A stretch of DNA of 64,000 bases from positions 172,679 to 236,678 of the forward strand of contig NZ_JAKRNM010000007.1 in the NCBI RefSeq assembly GCF_022346995.1, given 5' to 3'. Shown here piece by piece: positions 40,742 through 49,465 of this stretch (positions within the stretch are counted from its first letter, which is position 1; each line of letters opens with the position of its first letter). The stretch comes from Paenibacillus sp. ACRRY. Its GTDB lineage: Bacteria > Bacillota > Bacilli > Paenibacillales > Paenibacillaceae. A program made the translations under genes and the position numbers. Below the pieces are notes generated by a model. The model was not told where the DNA came from, made no database searches, and saw nothing but the letters and a program-made list of their open reading frames with translations.

Positions 40742-41815
40742 TCATGAGAAGATGCTCAGGGCGGTCATCATTTCCCGGAAGGAAATAGCGTACCGATCCG
40801 GAGAGAAAGAGGCAGTCATATGCTCTCTGCCCTGTTCACGGATAGATTTACGCAAATTTTGGTTACGCATGAGTTCGACCGCTTCATCTACTGCTGCATT
40901 TACATTGCCCAGAGGATAGAATTTGCCTGTCTTGTTATGAGTAATGAACGAACGTACACCATCCGAATCGGTGCTGAGCACCGGGCAGCCGCAGCTGACG
41001 GCTTCAGCAACCGCGTAACCAAAGCCTTCAAGAAGGGACGTCGAGAGCATGATTCCTCCAGAAGCTGCAATCATGGAATAGAACGTGGGCATCTGGGAGT
41101 GAGGAACATTGACAAAGATTCCGATGCGATCCTCCAAACCATATTCAGCCAGCATATGACGGAACATCACTTCGTCTTCGGGATTGGCCAAGCTGGGATC
41201 ATGAAACAGCCATAGTCTGGCTTTGGGAATTTTTTTGATGATCTTGCTGGATATGCTCAAGTATTCTCGCCAGTTTTTGTTATGTTCCAGCCGCCCGACC
41301 CAAGCCAGAACGGGGTAGGGTGGAGTGTCTACGGGAATTGGAGCAAATGTATCGGTGTCCAGCATATTGGGGATAACAAACCGGTGCAGCCAAGGACAGA
41401 TATGAATAAACATATCTAGCAAGTGATCGGTAGGCGGCAGAACAGCAGCGTCACAATGGGCCTGGAGGTAAGGAATCGCCATCTGGATCGTTTCCAGTGC
41501 CTGATCTCTCGTTCCGAGACCCTGGGCTTCAAATATAATTCGTCCAGTATAGCCGAGTCCTCTCAATCTACCAGGCATGGAAATATCCGAAGTCACAATA
41601 ATGGCGTCATAACGCTGGCTGTGAATCAAAAAACGTATTTCTTCATCATTGGACGCGGTGAAGACCGGAGTGCCGGTGCTGTTCTGCAAACCCGATCCTG
41701 TATAAAGGTACAATAAATGCGCTTCAATGCCATGACGTTGCAGAACGGCTGTCCGCAATCGGTTCAAGGTATCCACGCCACCGCTTGGTACAAAAAACGT
41801 GAATAATACTTTCAC
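40742..41815 (-). CDS. GT4 glycosyltransferase
   Basis: The GT-B enzyme has about 357 aa. Core features are VAWVGRLEHNKNWREYLSI-like (LAWVGRLEHNKNWREY), GIFVNVPHSQMPTFYSMIAA, then STSLLEGFGYAVAEAVSCGCPVL. I place the start at GTG 41815, giving VKVLFTFFVPSGGVDTLNRL, because AGAGGGTGAACC precedes it and the family starts this way. An upstream ATG at 41869 would add 18 residues that look non-homologous. The gene is cut off from the main cluster by the exporter gene. Confidence 0.83.
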   Translation of the reverse strand: MKVLFTFFVPSGGVDTLNRLRTAVLQRHGIEAHLLYLYTGSGLQNSTGTPVFTASNDEEIRFLIHSQRYDAIIVTSDISMPGRLRGLGYTGRIIFEAQGLGTRDQALETIQMAIPYLQAHCDAAVLPPTDHLLDMFIHICPWLHRFVIPNMLDTDTFAPIPVDTPPYPVLAWVGRLEHNKNWREYLSISSKIIKKIPKARLWLFHDPSLANPEDEVMFRHMLAEYGLEDRIGIFVNVPHSQMPTFYSMIAASGGIMLSTSLLEGFGYAVAEAVSCGCPVLSTDSDGVRSFITHNKTGKFYPLGNVNAAVDEAVELMRNQNLRKSIREQGREHMTASFSPDRYAISFREMMTALSIFS

Positions 41816-41899
41816 ACGGTTCACCCTCTGACTTTTGTGCAGGAACTCATACTCCTGAGCATTTTGCATAAATCCAATAAGCGACTTCCAATCCTCAAT

Positions 41900-41932
41900 T
41901 TATAGATCGAAATGGTCCTATTCGATCTATAA
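41900..41932. repeat. 12-bp inverted repeat upstream of the GT4 gene
   Basis: TTATAGATCGAA and TTCGATCTATAA form a perfect inverted repeat with a 9-bp centre, about 85 bp upstream of the minus-strand GT4 start. It could be an operator or a leader hairpin. The rest of the 362-bp gap (41816-42177) shows no gene. Confidence 0.75.
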
Positions 41933-42177
41933 TATTGTCCCTTGGAGCGAGTGGAATCGAATTATGCAAAATGCTGACTCCTGTACTGTATGGTACGTTA
42001 CCCCAATGCACAGCGTGTGGGTGAAACCTATGTTGTTCACATTTTGGACATATATTTTTAATCTTTCTTTTAAGTGTCATTAAGCTGGGTTTAGGATACA
42101 ACCCGTAAGATACAAGGAACTTCCCGTGTAGACCATCTGGATTGCTTGATGGCACACGGGTATTTTAACGGGAAAGG

Positions 42178-43224
42178 ATGAATAATGTGCTCGAAGTGAA
42201 ACAGGTCAGCAAAGTATATGATGGACGGCGCGGCGTGCATCAACTGGATTTCACAATGGAGCGCGGTGAGATTGTTGGTTTTCTGGGACCCAATGGTGCC
42301 GGCAAAACCACAACGATGCGTATGATCACCGGTTACTTGCAACCCACCGCCGGTTCGATTGTGGTAGATGGACAATCTGTGCATGATCAGGGCAGGGCTG
42401 TTCGTTCCAAGATCGGTTATCTTCCGGAAACACCGCCGCTATATCCGGATATGACGGTGCAGTCCTATTTGAAATTCGTTGCGAACCTGAGGGATGTTCC
42501 GGCACGCGAGATTAAGCTGCGGATCAGTGAGATGGTCAGCAGGCTGGGTCTTCAGGAACGGGAAAAACAACTGGTGCGTGGACTATCCAAAGGTTATAAA
42601 CAGCGCTTGGGACTGGCAGGAGCCATTATCCACAAGCCTGATCTGCTCGTACTTGATGAACCTACATCGGGGCTGGACCCGAATCAGATTATTGAGATTC
42701 GTGATCTCATCCGGGAACTCGGCGAAAATCATACGGTGCTGCTCAGTACGCATATTTTGCCCGAAGTCAGCACGCTATGTAATCGGATGTTGATTATTAA
42801 CCAGGGACAGCTCGTACTCGACGGTTCACCACAACACTTTGGTTCTTCAATGGGGGATCAGTTTAAGGTATCCATTGAAGTGAAGGCAACGGAGCAGCAA
42901 CTACATAACTTGCTGACACCTTGGGAGAAGGTGAGGAGTGAAGTCATTCAACCTTCGGATGTAAACCGCGACACAGAGCAGCAGGAAACGGTCAAAATGC
43001 TGCTTACCGGAGAGTCACCTGAAGATTTCCGGGAAGAGCTGTTTTATCTTTTATCCGGAGCGGGACTGCCGATCCTTGAAATGAAGAAGGAGAATCTCAG
43101 CCTGGAGCAGATCTTCCTGAAGCTGACTACAACGGAACTAGACAATGAGTTACCTGATAACGGTACACATGACCTGGTGATAGAAGAATCTGCGGATTCT
43201 CCTACAGAGGAGGAGTCCAAATGA
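42178..43224 (+). CDS. ABC transporter ATPase (GldA-like)
   Basis: The 348-aa ATPase has Walker A GPNGAGKTTTMRMI, signature LSKGYKQRLGLAGAI, Walker B LLVLDEPTSGLDPNQ and the switch histidine LLSTHILPEV. The C-terminal 110 residues (after about 230) form a regulatory extension seen in GldA/NatA-like proteins. ATG 42178 directly follows GGAAAGG; GTG 42187 is better spaced and may be the true start. The four overlapping genes to 46340 form one exporter-like operon of the Gld type, common outside gliding bacteria. Confidence 0.87.
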   Translation: MNNVLEVKQVSKVYDGRRGVHQLDFTMERGEIVGFLGPNGAGKTTTMRMITGYLQPTAGSIVVDGQSVHDQGRAVRSKIGYLPETPPLYPDMTVQSYLKFVANLRDVPAREIKLRISEMVSRLGLQEREKQLVRGLSKGYKQRLGLAGAIIHKPDLLVLDEPTSGLDPNQIIEIRDLIRELGENHTVLLSTHILPEVSTLCNRMLIINQGQLVLDGSPQHFGSSMGDQFKVSIEVKATEQQLHNLLTPWEKVRSEVIQPSDVNRDTEQQETVKMLLTGESPEDFREELFYLLSGAGLPILEMKKENLSLEQIFLKLTTTELDNELPDNGTHDLVIEESADSPTEEESK

Positions 43225-43937
43225 GACGAATGATGGCTATTTGCAATAAGGAACTTCAGGCATATTTTTTGTCACCCACATCCTATTTCGCGTTCGCGGT
43301 TTATGTGCTGATGACAAGTTTATTATTTTACTCCAGTTTCGTATATTACCAGCCCAGTATTGTGGATTATCGTCTTGTCCTCGGTGATACGTTATCCATG
43401 CTGCTGTTTGTGGTGCCTTTATTGACCATGAGATTGGTTGCTGAGGAATTCAGGCAGGGAACAGATGAGCTGCTGCTGACCTCCCCGGCTCGGGTAACGG
43501 AAGTCATATTTGGTAAGTATCTGGCCTCTCTGGCCATTCTGATCGTGCTTATTCTGTGCAGTCTGGTCTATCCGTTCATCATGTCGTTCTTTGGAACGTT
43601 GGATCTGACTTCCGTTTGGCTATCAGCGCTGGGACTCTTCTTCTTGGGAGGCAGCATGATGGCGATCGGATTATTTGCCTCTACGTTATCCCAGCATCAG
43701 ATGGTGTCTGCGGTGGCCGGTTTTATTATTTTGCTCGTATTGTGGATGCTTGATTCATTCGCAGGCAATACCGGTTCTGCCCTGCAGAAATGGCTTGATC
43801 CATTTGCGCTGACGAATCGTTTTGACAGCTTCACGAAGGGTGTGCTCAGTGGACCGGATATCTTGTATTATGTGACGCTCTCAGGCGTATTTCTGCTACT
43901 GAGCATTCAAATCGTGGAACGGAAGCGGTGGAGGTGA
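43221..43937 (+). CDS. ABC-2 type permease (GldF-like)
   Basis: The 238-aa membrane protein has six hydrophobic segments in the ABC-2 pattern: KELQAYFLSPTSYFAFAVYVLM at the start, then VPLLTMRLVAEEFRQGTDELL and LLTSPARVTEVIFGKYLA. It overlaps the ATPase gene by 4 bp with GAGGAGGAGTCC upstream. It is the channel partner of the ATPase. Transport substrate is unknown. Confidence 0.87.
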   Translation: MRRMMAICNKELQAYFLSPTSYFAFAVYVLMTSLLFYSSFVYYQPSIVDYRLVLGDTLSMLLFVVPLLTMRLVAEEFRQGTDELLLTSPARVTEVIFGKYLASLAILIVLILCSLVYPFIMSFFGTLDLTSVWLSALGLFFLGGSMMAIGLFASTLSQHQMVSAVAGFIILLVLWMLDSFAGNTGSALQKWLDPFALTNRFDSFTKGVLSGPDILYYVTLSGVFLLLSIQIVERKRWR

Positions 43938-43941
43938 GAAG

Positions 43942-45336
43942 ATGAAAAAATGGTTAAGTCATACGAATAGTACGGTGCTGTCTGTAGCGGTCATCGGCAT
44001 TTTTATTTTGCTTACGCTTTTTCTGAATTCGCTTGGCGGATTCCAGCTGGATCTGACGGCAAATAAACAATACACCTTATCGGACCAGTCTCTGACCGCA
44101 ATCAACAATGTAAAGGATGACGTCAGCATTAAGGTATTAACGGTAGAGAACGCCAATAATACCGTCTTGAATCGCGAAGTGACGGACATGGTTCAGGAGT
44201 ATACCAAGCGGAACAGCAAGCTGAAGATGGAACAGTATAATCTGACACAGGAACCGACGCTGGCTTCGAAATACGGCATCACAGGCAGTTCCATCGTCCT
44301 GGAGCAGGGGGATCAATATAAAGTCATTGATATCGCCAGTCTGTTTACAGCAGTGGGGGATGGCAGTGATGGGTCATATCAGTTCACGGGGGAGGAAAAA
44401 TTGACACAGGCTCTGATGAATCTGTCCTCCACCGAAATGAAGAAAATGGTATTCCTGACAGGGCATGAGGAACTGGGTCTGGATCAGTTGACCACGCTTC
44501 GTTCGTCCCTGGAGCAAAACAACATTACAACAGAAGAACTGCAGCTGAATCAGGCGGGAATGGTTCCCGAAGATGCGGACGTACTTGCGATCATTGGCCC
44601 GCAGCGTGATCTCAGCGACACTGAATTAAAAGCCATTCGAACCTATCTGAGCAATGGTGGAAAATTAATGTTGTCCCTCGGTTTTGTCGAGGATATGAAA
44701 TCGAGCTGGAAAAATATTGACACGCTCATGGCGGATTATGGTGTGGTTGATGAGCATGCCGTAATGGTGGACAACCAGCAGGCCAGCACGATGGGGCCGT
44801 TATGGGTTGTACCGGAATACGGTACACATGCCATTACAGATAAACTGTCGGCTAGTCAGTTGTATCCGATGTTATCCCTGTCGATTGCCCTGACGAGCAA
44901 GGAACAGGAGAAATATACACTCTCGCCTCTAATTCAATCTTCGGATGATAGTTACGGCGAGACGAATATTGAGGGCTTGCTGCAAAACGAAACAGCAAAT
45001 GATCCGGATCAGGATATCCAGGGACCTGTTGAGCTCGGATATGCAGCAGATACGACCGATGGCAAACCTAAAGCCGTGATCCTGGGATCTTCCATCTTCA
45101 TGCAGGATTCGGAAATCGGGAATGGCGGCAACCGTGACTTCATTTTGAATACCGTTAATTATCTAAGTGAAAAAGAGGACGGGTTAACCATTCGCCCGCG
45201 GGTGCAGGCTGGTTATGAAGTGGCTTACCTGAATGGTGAGCAGGCCAGAACGATTTTCTTCGTTGCCATTGTTGGTTTCCCGCTTATCTTTGTTATCATA
45301 GGAGTACTCTTATGGTGGAGGCGCAGACGCGTATGA
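43942..45336 (+). CDS. GldG-family ABC transporter auxiliary protein
   Basis: The 464-aa protein has an N-terminal membrane segment (residues 13-32), a long extracytoplasmic region of the GldG/IFT52-like type (DLTANKQYTLSDQSLTAINN, then FLTGHEELGLDQLTTL and DADVLAIIGPQRDLSDTEL), and a C-terminal membrane segment ending RRRRV. The gene starts 4 bp after the permease stop and overlaps the next gene by 4 bp. The family is linked to ABC exporters; its exact role is unknown. Confidence 0.87.
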   Translation: MKKWLSHTNSTVLSVAVIGIFILLTLFLNSLGGFQLDLTANKQYTLSDQSLTAINNVKDDVSIKVLTVENANNTVLNREVTDMVQEYTKRNSKLKMEQYNLTQEPTLASKYGITGSSIVLEQGDQYKVIDIASLFTAVGDGSDGSYQFTGEEKLTQALMNLSSTEMKKMVFLTGHEELGLDQLTTLRSSLEQNNITTEELQLNQAGMVPEDADVLAIIGPQRDLSDTELKAIRTYLSNGGKLMLSLGFVEDMKSSWKNIDTLMADYGVVDEHAVMVDNQQASTMGPLWVVPEYGTHAITDKLSASQLYPMLSLSIALTSKEQEKYTLSPLIQSSDDSYGETNIEGLLQNETANDPDQDIQGPVELGYAADTTDGKPKAVILGSSIFMQDSEIGNGGNRDFILNTVNYLSEKEDGLTIRPRVQAGYEVAYLNGEQARTIFFVAIVGFPLIFVIIGVLLWWRRRRV

Positions 45337-46340
45337 AAAAATGGATTCCGACCATTCTGGTCGTGTTGGTACTGATTGTGGGCTGGATCTATGCTGCCAA
45401 TCAGAATTATTTTCGCGAAGAAGAAGCGGTTAAAGTCCAGTTGCTTGGCATTCAGTCTGATGATATCCAGTCGATCACCATTTATGATCCTAGTGCAGAC
45501 CAGACGGATGCGGAGGCTTCCTCCTCTTCATCTGCCCAATTGGAGCTGAAAGACGGCGTATGGAGCATGGTGGAACCCAAGGCGTACCCGCTTAACGGTT
45601 ATACCATCAGCAGCTGGCTTGATGCGCTAAGCGGAGCAGAACAGGCGTTGGTTGTGGAAGAGACGCCGACCGATCTGGAGAAGTATGGATTGGGTTCGAC
45701 TGCTTCCCGTCTGGATATCAAAACCAAGGACAGCCGTGACATCACATTAAAAATCGGTGGACAGCTTCCGGCAGATGACGCCCGTTATGTACAGGTGAAT
45801 TCCGGGCCCGTTGTTGCTGTACAGTCGGAGTCGATCGGCAATATGGAGCTGACAAGGCAAGATCTGCTCGATACGACACCTTTTAATCTCGATGATACGA
45901 ATGTGGCTTCCCTGGACTGGGAAGGAGAAGCAGCGACCTGGGTACTGAAATCGGCTTCGGAAGAGGGTGCGGCCGAGCGGACATGGACATTAAATGGTGA
46001 GACGGTTGAATCCACGGATGCCGTATCCCTCATCAGCAAAATTAAAAATCTCTCCACAGCGGACGACGTACGTAAAGCTTCCGAGCTCAAGGATGCTGTA
46101 CCACGATTCACCCTTTCCGTTGAGCAGAAAATAAATGAAGAGAATGTAACAGACGTATACCGGGGGCTTACCGTTGCATCGGAACCTGGTATCATCTACG
46201 TGATTACACCGGATGGTCAGTGGGCATATTCCCTTCAGACAGATGCCTTGCAGGATGCGGAGAATTTTCCCGATACGGTGAAGGCAGCTGATGCATCGAC
46301 GGAAGCTGCAAGTGAAGATTCAACCTCCTCCGCTGAGTAG
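45333..46340 (+). CDS. DUF4340-family protein
   Basis: The 335-aa protein has one N-terminal membrane segment (WIPTILVVLVLIVGWIYA) and a large extracytoplasmic part with DUF4340 features: a repeated WSMVEPKAYPLNGYTISSWLD-type block and YGLGSTASRLDIK. DUF4340 proteins usually follow GldG in such operons. ATG 45333 overlaps the GldG stop (ATGA) and is 11 bases after GGAGG; ATG 45312 is in frame but weaker. The C-terminus is Ala/Glu/Ser-rich. Confidence 0.85.
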   Translation: MKKWIPTILVVLVLIVGWIYAANQNYFREEEAVKVQLLGIQSDDIQSITIYDPSADQTDAEASSSSSAQLELKDGVWSMVEPKAYPLNGYTISSWLDALSGAEQALVVEETPTDLEKYGLGSTASRLDIKTKDSRDITLKIGGQLPADDARYVQVNSGPVVAVQSESIGNMELTRQDLLDTTPFNLDDTNVASLDWEGEAATWVLKSASEEGAAERTWTLNGETVESTDAVSLISKIKNLSTADDVRKASELKDAVPRFTLSVEQKINEENVTDVYRGLTVASEPGIIYVITPDGQWAYSLQTDALQDAENFPDTVKAADASTEAASEDSTSSAE

Positions 46341-46394
46341 TCCTGGATTGTGGATATACGCAGTTAGATAAACCAAACCCATATGTTGATTCGG

Positions 46395-46447
46395 AAAAGA
46401 GCGGTGCCGCACATAACGTGCTGGCGCCGCTCTTTTGGTTTTTTTGT
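46395..46447 (+). terminator. Terminator after the Gld-type operon
   Basis: AGAGCGGTGCC pairs with GGCGCCGCTCT (one G-U pair) around a 14-nt loop, followed by TTTTGGTTTTTTT. Confidence 0.88.
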
Positions 46448-46540
46448 ACAGGACAGGTTCCATATCCTTTCAGCATATCGGGTACACCAGAAGCACATCC
46501 TATCGTTGTGACCTAAACCATACACATTGGAGGATGAGAC

Positions 46541-47560
46541 ATGCCAGCAGCCAAAAAGGCGAAAGCAATCAGCTTATCATTGTCTACTGCAATTTTTGTA
46601 ATGGCCGGACTGACAGGTTGTGGTGATGGCCGGGATAACAACAATATGCAAACCAATAATGCGGGCCAGGAAGTTCGAGGGCTGAACCGTTATGGTGTGG
46701 AGACCAATGGAATGGATGGCATTCGTGCCAAGAGTTATCGCATGCATAATGTCACTGACCTGAAATCCAGTGACGAACTGGCAAAACGTATTACCGAAAT
46801 GAAAGAGATCAAGTCGGCCAATGTGCTGTTAACCGACCGTAACGCTTATGTTGCTGTCCGTTTGACAGATGGTCATGCCGGCAAGATGGATAGTCAAACG
46901 AATCTTAACGGTAATGGTGGTCGCAACACCACGATGAACGGTACGTTGCGGAATCATGCGAGTGGAACCATGCGGACTGAGAGCATGGATCAGGATCTGG
47001 GTGGTATGCGTGTGCATGCGGGCGATGGAACGATGTCTCCGTACACGACCAGCGGTATTGCACCAGGGTTGAACACCGGTTCGGCTACAGATCGCAGTCA
47101 TATGGGGAATGACCGCAGCATTTACGGAACGATGGGTACCGGATCATTCGGCATGATGCGTGGGCTCACGAACACGGGCAGAGAACGTACGATGAGTGAT
47201 GGTCATTATGGTATGAAAAGCGAAGGGCAAGGTGTAGGACAGCGCTTAGATAGCTCGGATGACAACACGTCTGAAGAGATCAAAGGCAAAGTTGCAGCGA
47301 AAATCAAGCAATTTGCACCAAATGTGGAGAATGTCTATGTATCAGCCAATCCGGAATTTGTAGAGCATGTGGAGTCCTATGCGAAGGATATTCGGAACGG
47401 CAAGCCGGTTAGCGGCATGATCGACACGTTCCAGTCGATGGTTGAGCGCATCTTCCCGACCAATGCCATGAATCAGCGCCGTGATGGTATTCTCGGTGAT
47501 GGCGTGTTAAACCGAAACAACAATAATAATGATGGCATTATGAATCCTAATCGTCGGTAG
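46541..47560 (+). CDS. YhcN/YlaJ-family sporulation lipoprotein with long linker
   Basis: The 339-aa lipoprotein has a signal peptide with lipobox MAGLTGCGDG. The YhcN/YlaJ domain is split: the first part (KSSDELAKRITEMKEIKSANVLLTDRNAYVAV, here as SSDELAKRITEM and SANVLLTDRNAYVAV) is at residues 76-107. The second part (EEIKGKVAAKIKQFAPNVENVYVS) starts near 246. Between them lies an approximately 130-residue insertion rich in Gly, Met, Thr, Ser and Arg. The end is Asn-rich. B. subtilis YhcN is a forespore lipoprotein and much shorter. ATG 46541 follows TTGGAGGATGAGAC. Confidence 0.8.
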   Translation: MPAAKKAKAISLSLSTAIFVMAGLTGCGDGRDNNNMQTNNAGQEVRGLNRYGVETNGMDGIRAKSYRMHNVTDLKSSDELAKRITEMKEIKSANVLLTDRNAYVAVRLTDGHAGKMDSQTNLNGNGGRNTTMNGTLRNHASGTMRTESMDQDLGGMRVHAGDGTMSPYTTSGIAPGLNTGSATDRSHMGNDRSIYGTMGTGSFGMMRGLTNTGRERTMSDGHYGMKSEGQGVGQRLDSSDDNTSEEIKGKVAAKIKQFAPNVENVYVSANPEFVEHVESYAKDIRNGKPVSGMIDTFQSMVERIFPTNAMNQRRDGILGDGVLNRNNNNNDGIMNPNRR

Positions 47561-47577
47561 AATACAGCTGAACAAAT

Positions 47578-47623
47578 ATGCCTTTGCGCGGATGGGGACA
47601 TCAGTGGCAAAGGCATATTTTTA
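47578..47623 (+). terminator. Terminator after the YhcN-like gene
   Basis: ATGCCTTTGC and GCAAAGGCAT pair perfectly around a 19-nt loop, followed by ATTTTTATA. Confidence 0.82.
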
Positions 47624-47721
47624 TATAGTAATCAATCTAAGAAAATACAGAACTACATAACGGTGTGTATCATCCATTACGAAGGAGCAACAAATGACTG
47701 CCCATTTTTTTCATAAAACTG

Positions 47722-47750
47722 AACCATCGCCCTTGACCTGACATAAGATG
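47722..47750 (+). promoter_or_regulatory. Possible sigma-K promoter of gerE
   Basis: AAC (47722-47724), 17 bp and CATAAGATG (47742-47750) approximate the sigma-K consensus (AC, about 16-17 bp, CATANNNTA) with one -10 mismatch. In B. subtilis gerE is transcribed by sigma-K, so the match is expected in this place. Confidence 0.45.
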
Positions 47751-47811
47751 AGTTGACTGTATCCCCTTAACCTTGTTACACCAACACAACCCGAGCAAGG
47801 AGGGGTGAACA

Positions 47812-48036
47812 TTGAAGGGTATCGATCATAAAAGCAAATTTTTGTTGACCCACCGTGAACGCGAAGTATTCGAATTGCTGGTTCAGGACAAAACGACGCG
47901 TGACATCGCAGGGCAGTTATTCATCAGCGAGAAAACGGTGCGTAACCATATTTCGAATGTGATGCAGAAACTCAATGTTAAGGGTCGTTCGCAAGCAGTT
48001 GTAGAGCTGATTAAGCTCGGAGAACTGAAGATCTGA
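47812..48036 (+). CDS. gerE: GerE, late sporulation transcription regulator
   Basis: The 74-aa protein is a stand-alone LuxR-type helix-turn-helix of GerE length. The motif runs LTHREREVFELLVQDKTTRD, then IAGQLFISEKTVRNHISNVM and KLNVKGRSQAVVELI. GerE acts in the mother cell with sigma-K to switch on late coat and outer-layer genes. The start is TTG 47812, seven bases after AAGGAGGGGTGAA, which is a strong site. It is monocistronic. It could control the glycosylation genes in this window, but I have not shown binding sites. Confidence 0.93.
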   Translation: MKGIDHKSKFLLTHREREVFELLVQDKTTRDIAGQLFISEKTVRNHISNVMQKLNVKGRSQAVVELIKLGELKI

Positions 48037-48069
48037 CGCGAATAACAGTTAGGAAGTTGAAGCAGCATG

Positions 48070-48119
48070 AAAGCCTTTCTCTATTCTTTAAATGATGAAG
48101 AATGGGGCAAGGCTTTTTT
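48070..48119 (+). terminator. Terminator after gerE
   Basis: An outer stem (AAAGCCTT with AAGGCTTT) and an inner stem (ATTCTT with AAGAAT) enclose a 9-nt loop, followed by six T residues. Confidence 0.82.
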
Positions 48120-48249
48120 GCTTTTTAGACGGGGTGGCCCATTATAAAAGTGACAAGTCAAAATCAAGTGATAGCGGTTGCCCCCATAGTTAAAATCAAC
48201 CATAATCAGTTTATAGAACACATTACATAGGAAACGAGAGGAAAGAAAG

Positions 48250-48789
48250 ATGAACCACTTTTTAAAGGAATTTGAGGACAAGTTTAGAGCCGGCTTTCTT
48301 CCCGATCTGGAGCAAACGCTGCAAGGGATGCAGCATGAAAAAGTATATGCTTGTGCATTGGGAACAGACAGTGATTGGATCACCCTGTTTATGGCGGCAA
48401 ATACGGAGGAATCGCTTGCGAGGCATATTGCCAGGATGAAAGAAGAAGGCCTGTGTGACAGTGAGCAGGACGAAATCTACTATCGATGGGGCTGCTCAGA
48501 ATATCAGTACGGCGAAGATACTCATTTTAATGATATCAGCCGATTGTTGTATGCAACGGAAGATGTTCAGAATTATAAGGACGAGATGATACAAATGATT
48601 GCCAAGGTTGTGAGTGAAACACCGAATGAAGTTTTTGCCCGTTACGGACAATCCAAGGCAGACATTACGTTCTTCATATCCATGACCGATGATGATGAGG
48701 CAGAAGAACTCGAAAATCAATCCGTTGTATTGATGACAGAAGGCAGCCTGGCCAGTGAGTTTTTGAAGCGATATGATGGTCTGGAGTAG
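48250..48789 (+). CDS. DUF4303-family protein
   Basis: The 179-aa soluble acidic protein fits DUF4303 in length and in blocks such as EKVYACALGTDSDWITLFMAAN and EIYYRWGCSEYQYG. Members of this family are often found as candidate immunity proteins beside contact-dependent or polymorphic toxins. No toxin gene is adjacent here, so it is either a stand-alone housekeeping gene or an orphan immunity gene. ATG 48250 follows AGAGGAAAGAAAG. A terminator separates it from the convergent neighbour. Confidence 0.72.
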   Translation: MNHFLKEFEDKFRAGFLPDLEQTLQGMQHEKVYACALGTDSDWITLFMAANTEESLARHIARMKEEGLCDSEQDEIYYRWGCSEYQYGEDTHFNDISRLLYATEDVQNYKDEMIQMIAKVVSETPNEVFARYGQSKADITFFISMTDDDEAEELENQSVVLMTEGSLASEFLKRYDGLE

Positions 48790-48831
48790 TTTATTAACGG
48801 AATGAAATTTAATATAATTGAGTTCATTTCA

Positions 48832-48877
48832 AAGTCTTTCCCTGTTCCAGAATCGGATTAGGGAGAGGCTTTTTTTG
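48832..48877 (+). terminator. Terminator after the DUF4303 gene
   Basis: AAGTCTTTCCCT pairs with AGGGAGAGGCTT (G-U pairs) around a 16-nt loop, followed by seven T residues. Confidence 0.82.
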
Positions 48878-48903
48878 TTATATCCTGAAAAGAAATGAAC
48901 TCC

Positions 48904-49251
48904 CTACATAACGCTGTTTTCTCGAATAAACAATCTCCATGACCTCCTCGAAAAAGGCTGATAAAAGAGCTGCTCCAAAGCCTCGTACCGGGCCTCATCC
49001 AGATGCAGATAGAGCGCCTTTTTGGCGATTTTGGCAGCTGCTTGCGAGGCAGACTTCCGACTTCCCGCTTTTCGCCTGACCGGAATATGAAACTGCAACA
49101 ATTCCTCCAGGCGCTCCCAGCCTTCCCAGCTCATTCTTCCGCCACGTTTCCAGTCGATTGCATACAGGGCATAATAGTCCCGACCACCGCTTTGCTTGAC
49201 AGCAATAACCCAGGAGGAAGGGATGATCTTTTGTTGTTGTCGTTGATTCAC
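48904..49251 (-). CDS. Hypothetical 115-aa basic protein
   Basis: I do not recognise this protein. The N-terminal half has a compact hydrophobic pattern (SSWVIAVKQSGGRDYYALYAID, here as SSWVIAVKQS and DYYALYAIDWKRGGRMSWEGW). The middle is basic (PVRRKAGSRKSASQAAAKIAKK) and the C-terminus is YQPFSRRSWRLFIREN. The start is most likely GTG 49251, nine bases after GAAGGAG; an ATG at 49290 would add 13 residues but has no ribosome site. It stands alone on the minus strand between the DUF4303 gene and the nag operon. Confidence 0.6.
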   Translation of the reverse strand: MNQRQQQKIIPSSWVIAVKQSGGRDYYALYAIDWKRGGRMSWEGWERLEELLQFHIPVRRKAGSRKSASQAAAKIAKKALYLHLDEARYEALEQLFYQPFSRRSWRLFIRENSVM

Positions 49252-49402
49252 TTGGAGGTGCTCCTTCGTTGATCCATAGACTGCTTTCATCTTTACTATA
49301 AGCCTTACGTCTTGTCTGCTTCAAGAAGCGTCTATGTAAACTTCTTTTTAAACATGGAGTAAATTCCCTTGATTTGCAGATCGAGCTTGATTAAAATGAA
49401 GT

Positions 49403-49451
49403 TATAAAAATTATTTTCTTAATTTATTATAAAAATATAAAAATTATTTTC
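49403..49451 (+). promoter_or_regulatory. Two identical 16-bp repeats, 33 bp apart, before the RpiR gene
   Basis: TATAAAAATTATTTTC occurs at 49403-49418 and again at 49436-49451, exactly 33 bp (three helical turns) apart. The second copy ends 15 bp before the regulator start. Paired sites upstream of a SIS-domain regulator gene suggest autoregulation. Confidence 0.7.
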
Positions 49452-49465
49452 AGAGGAGTATGCTC

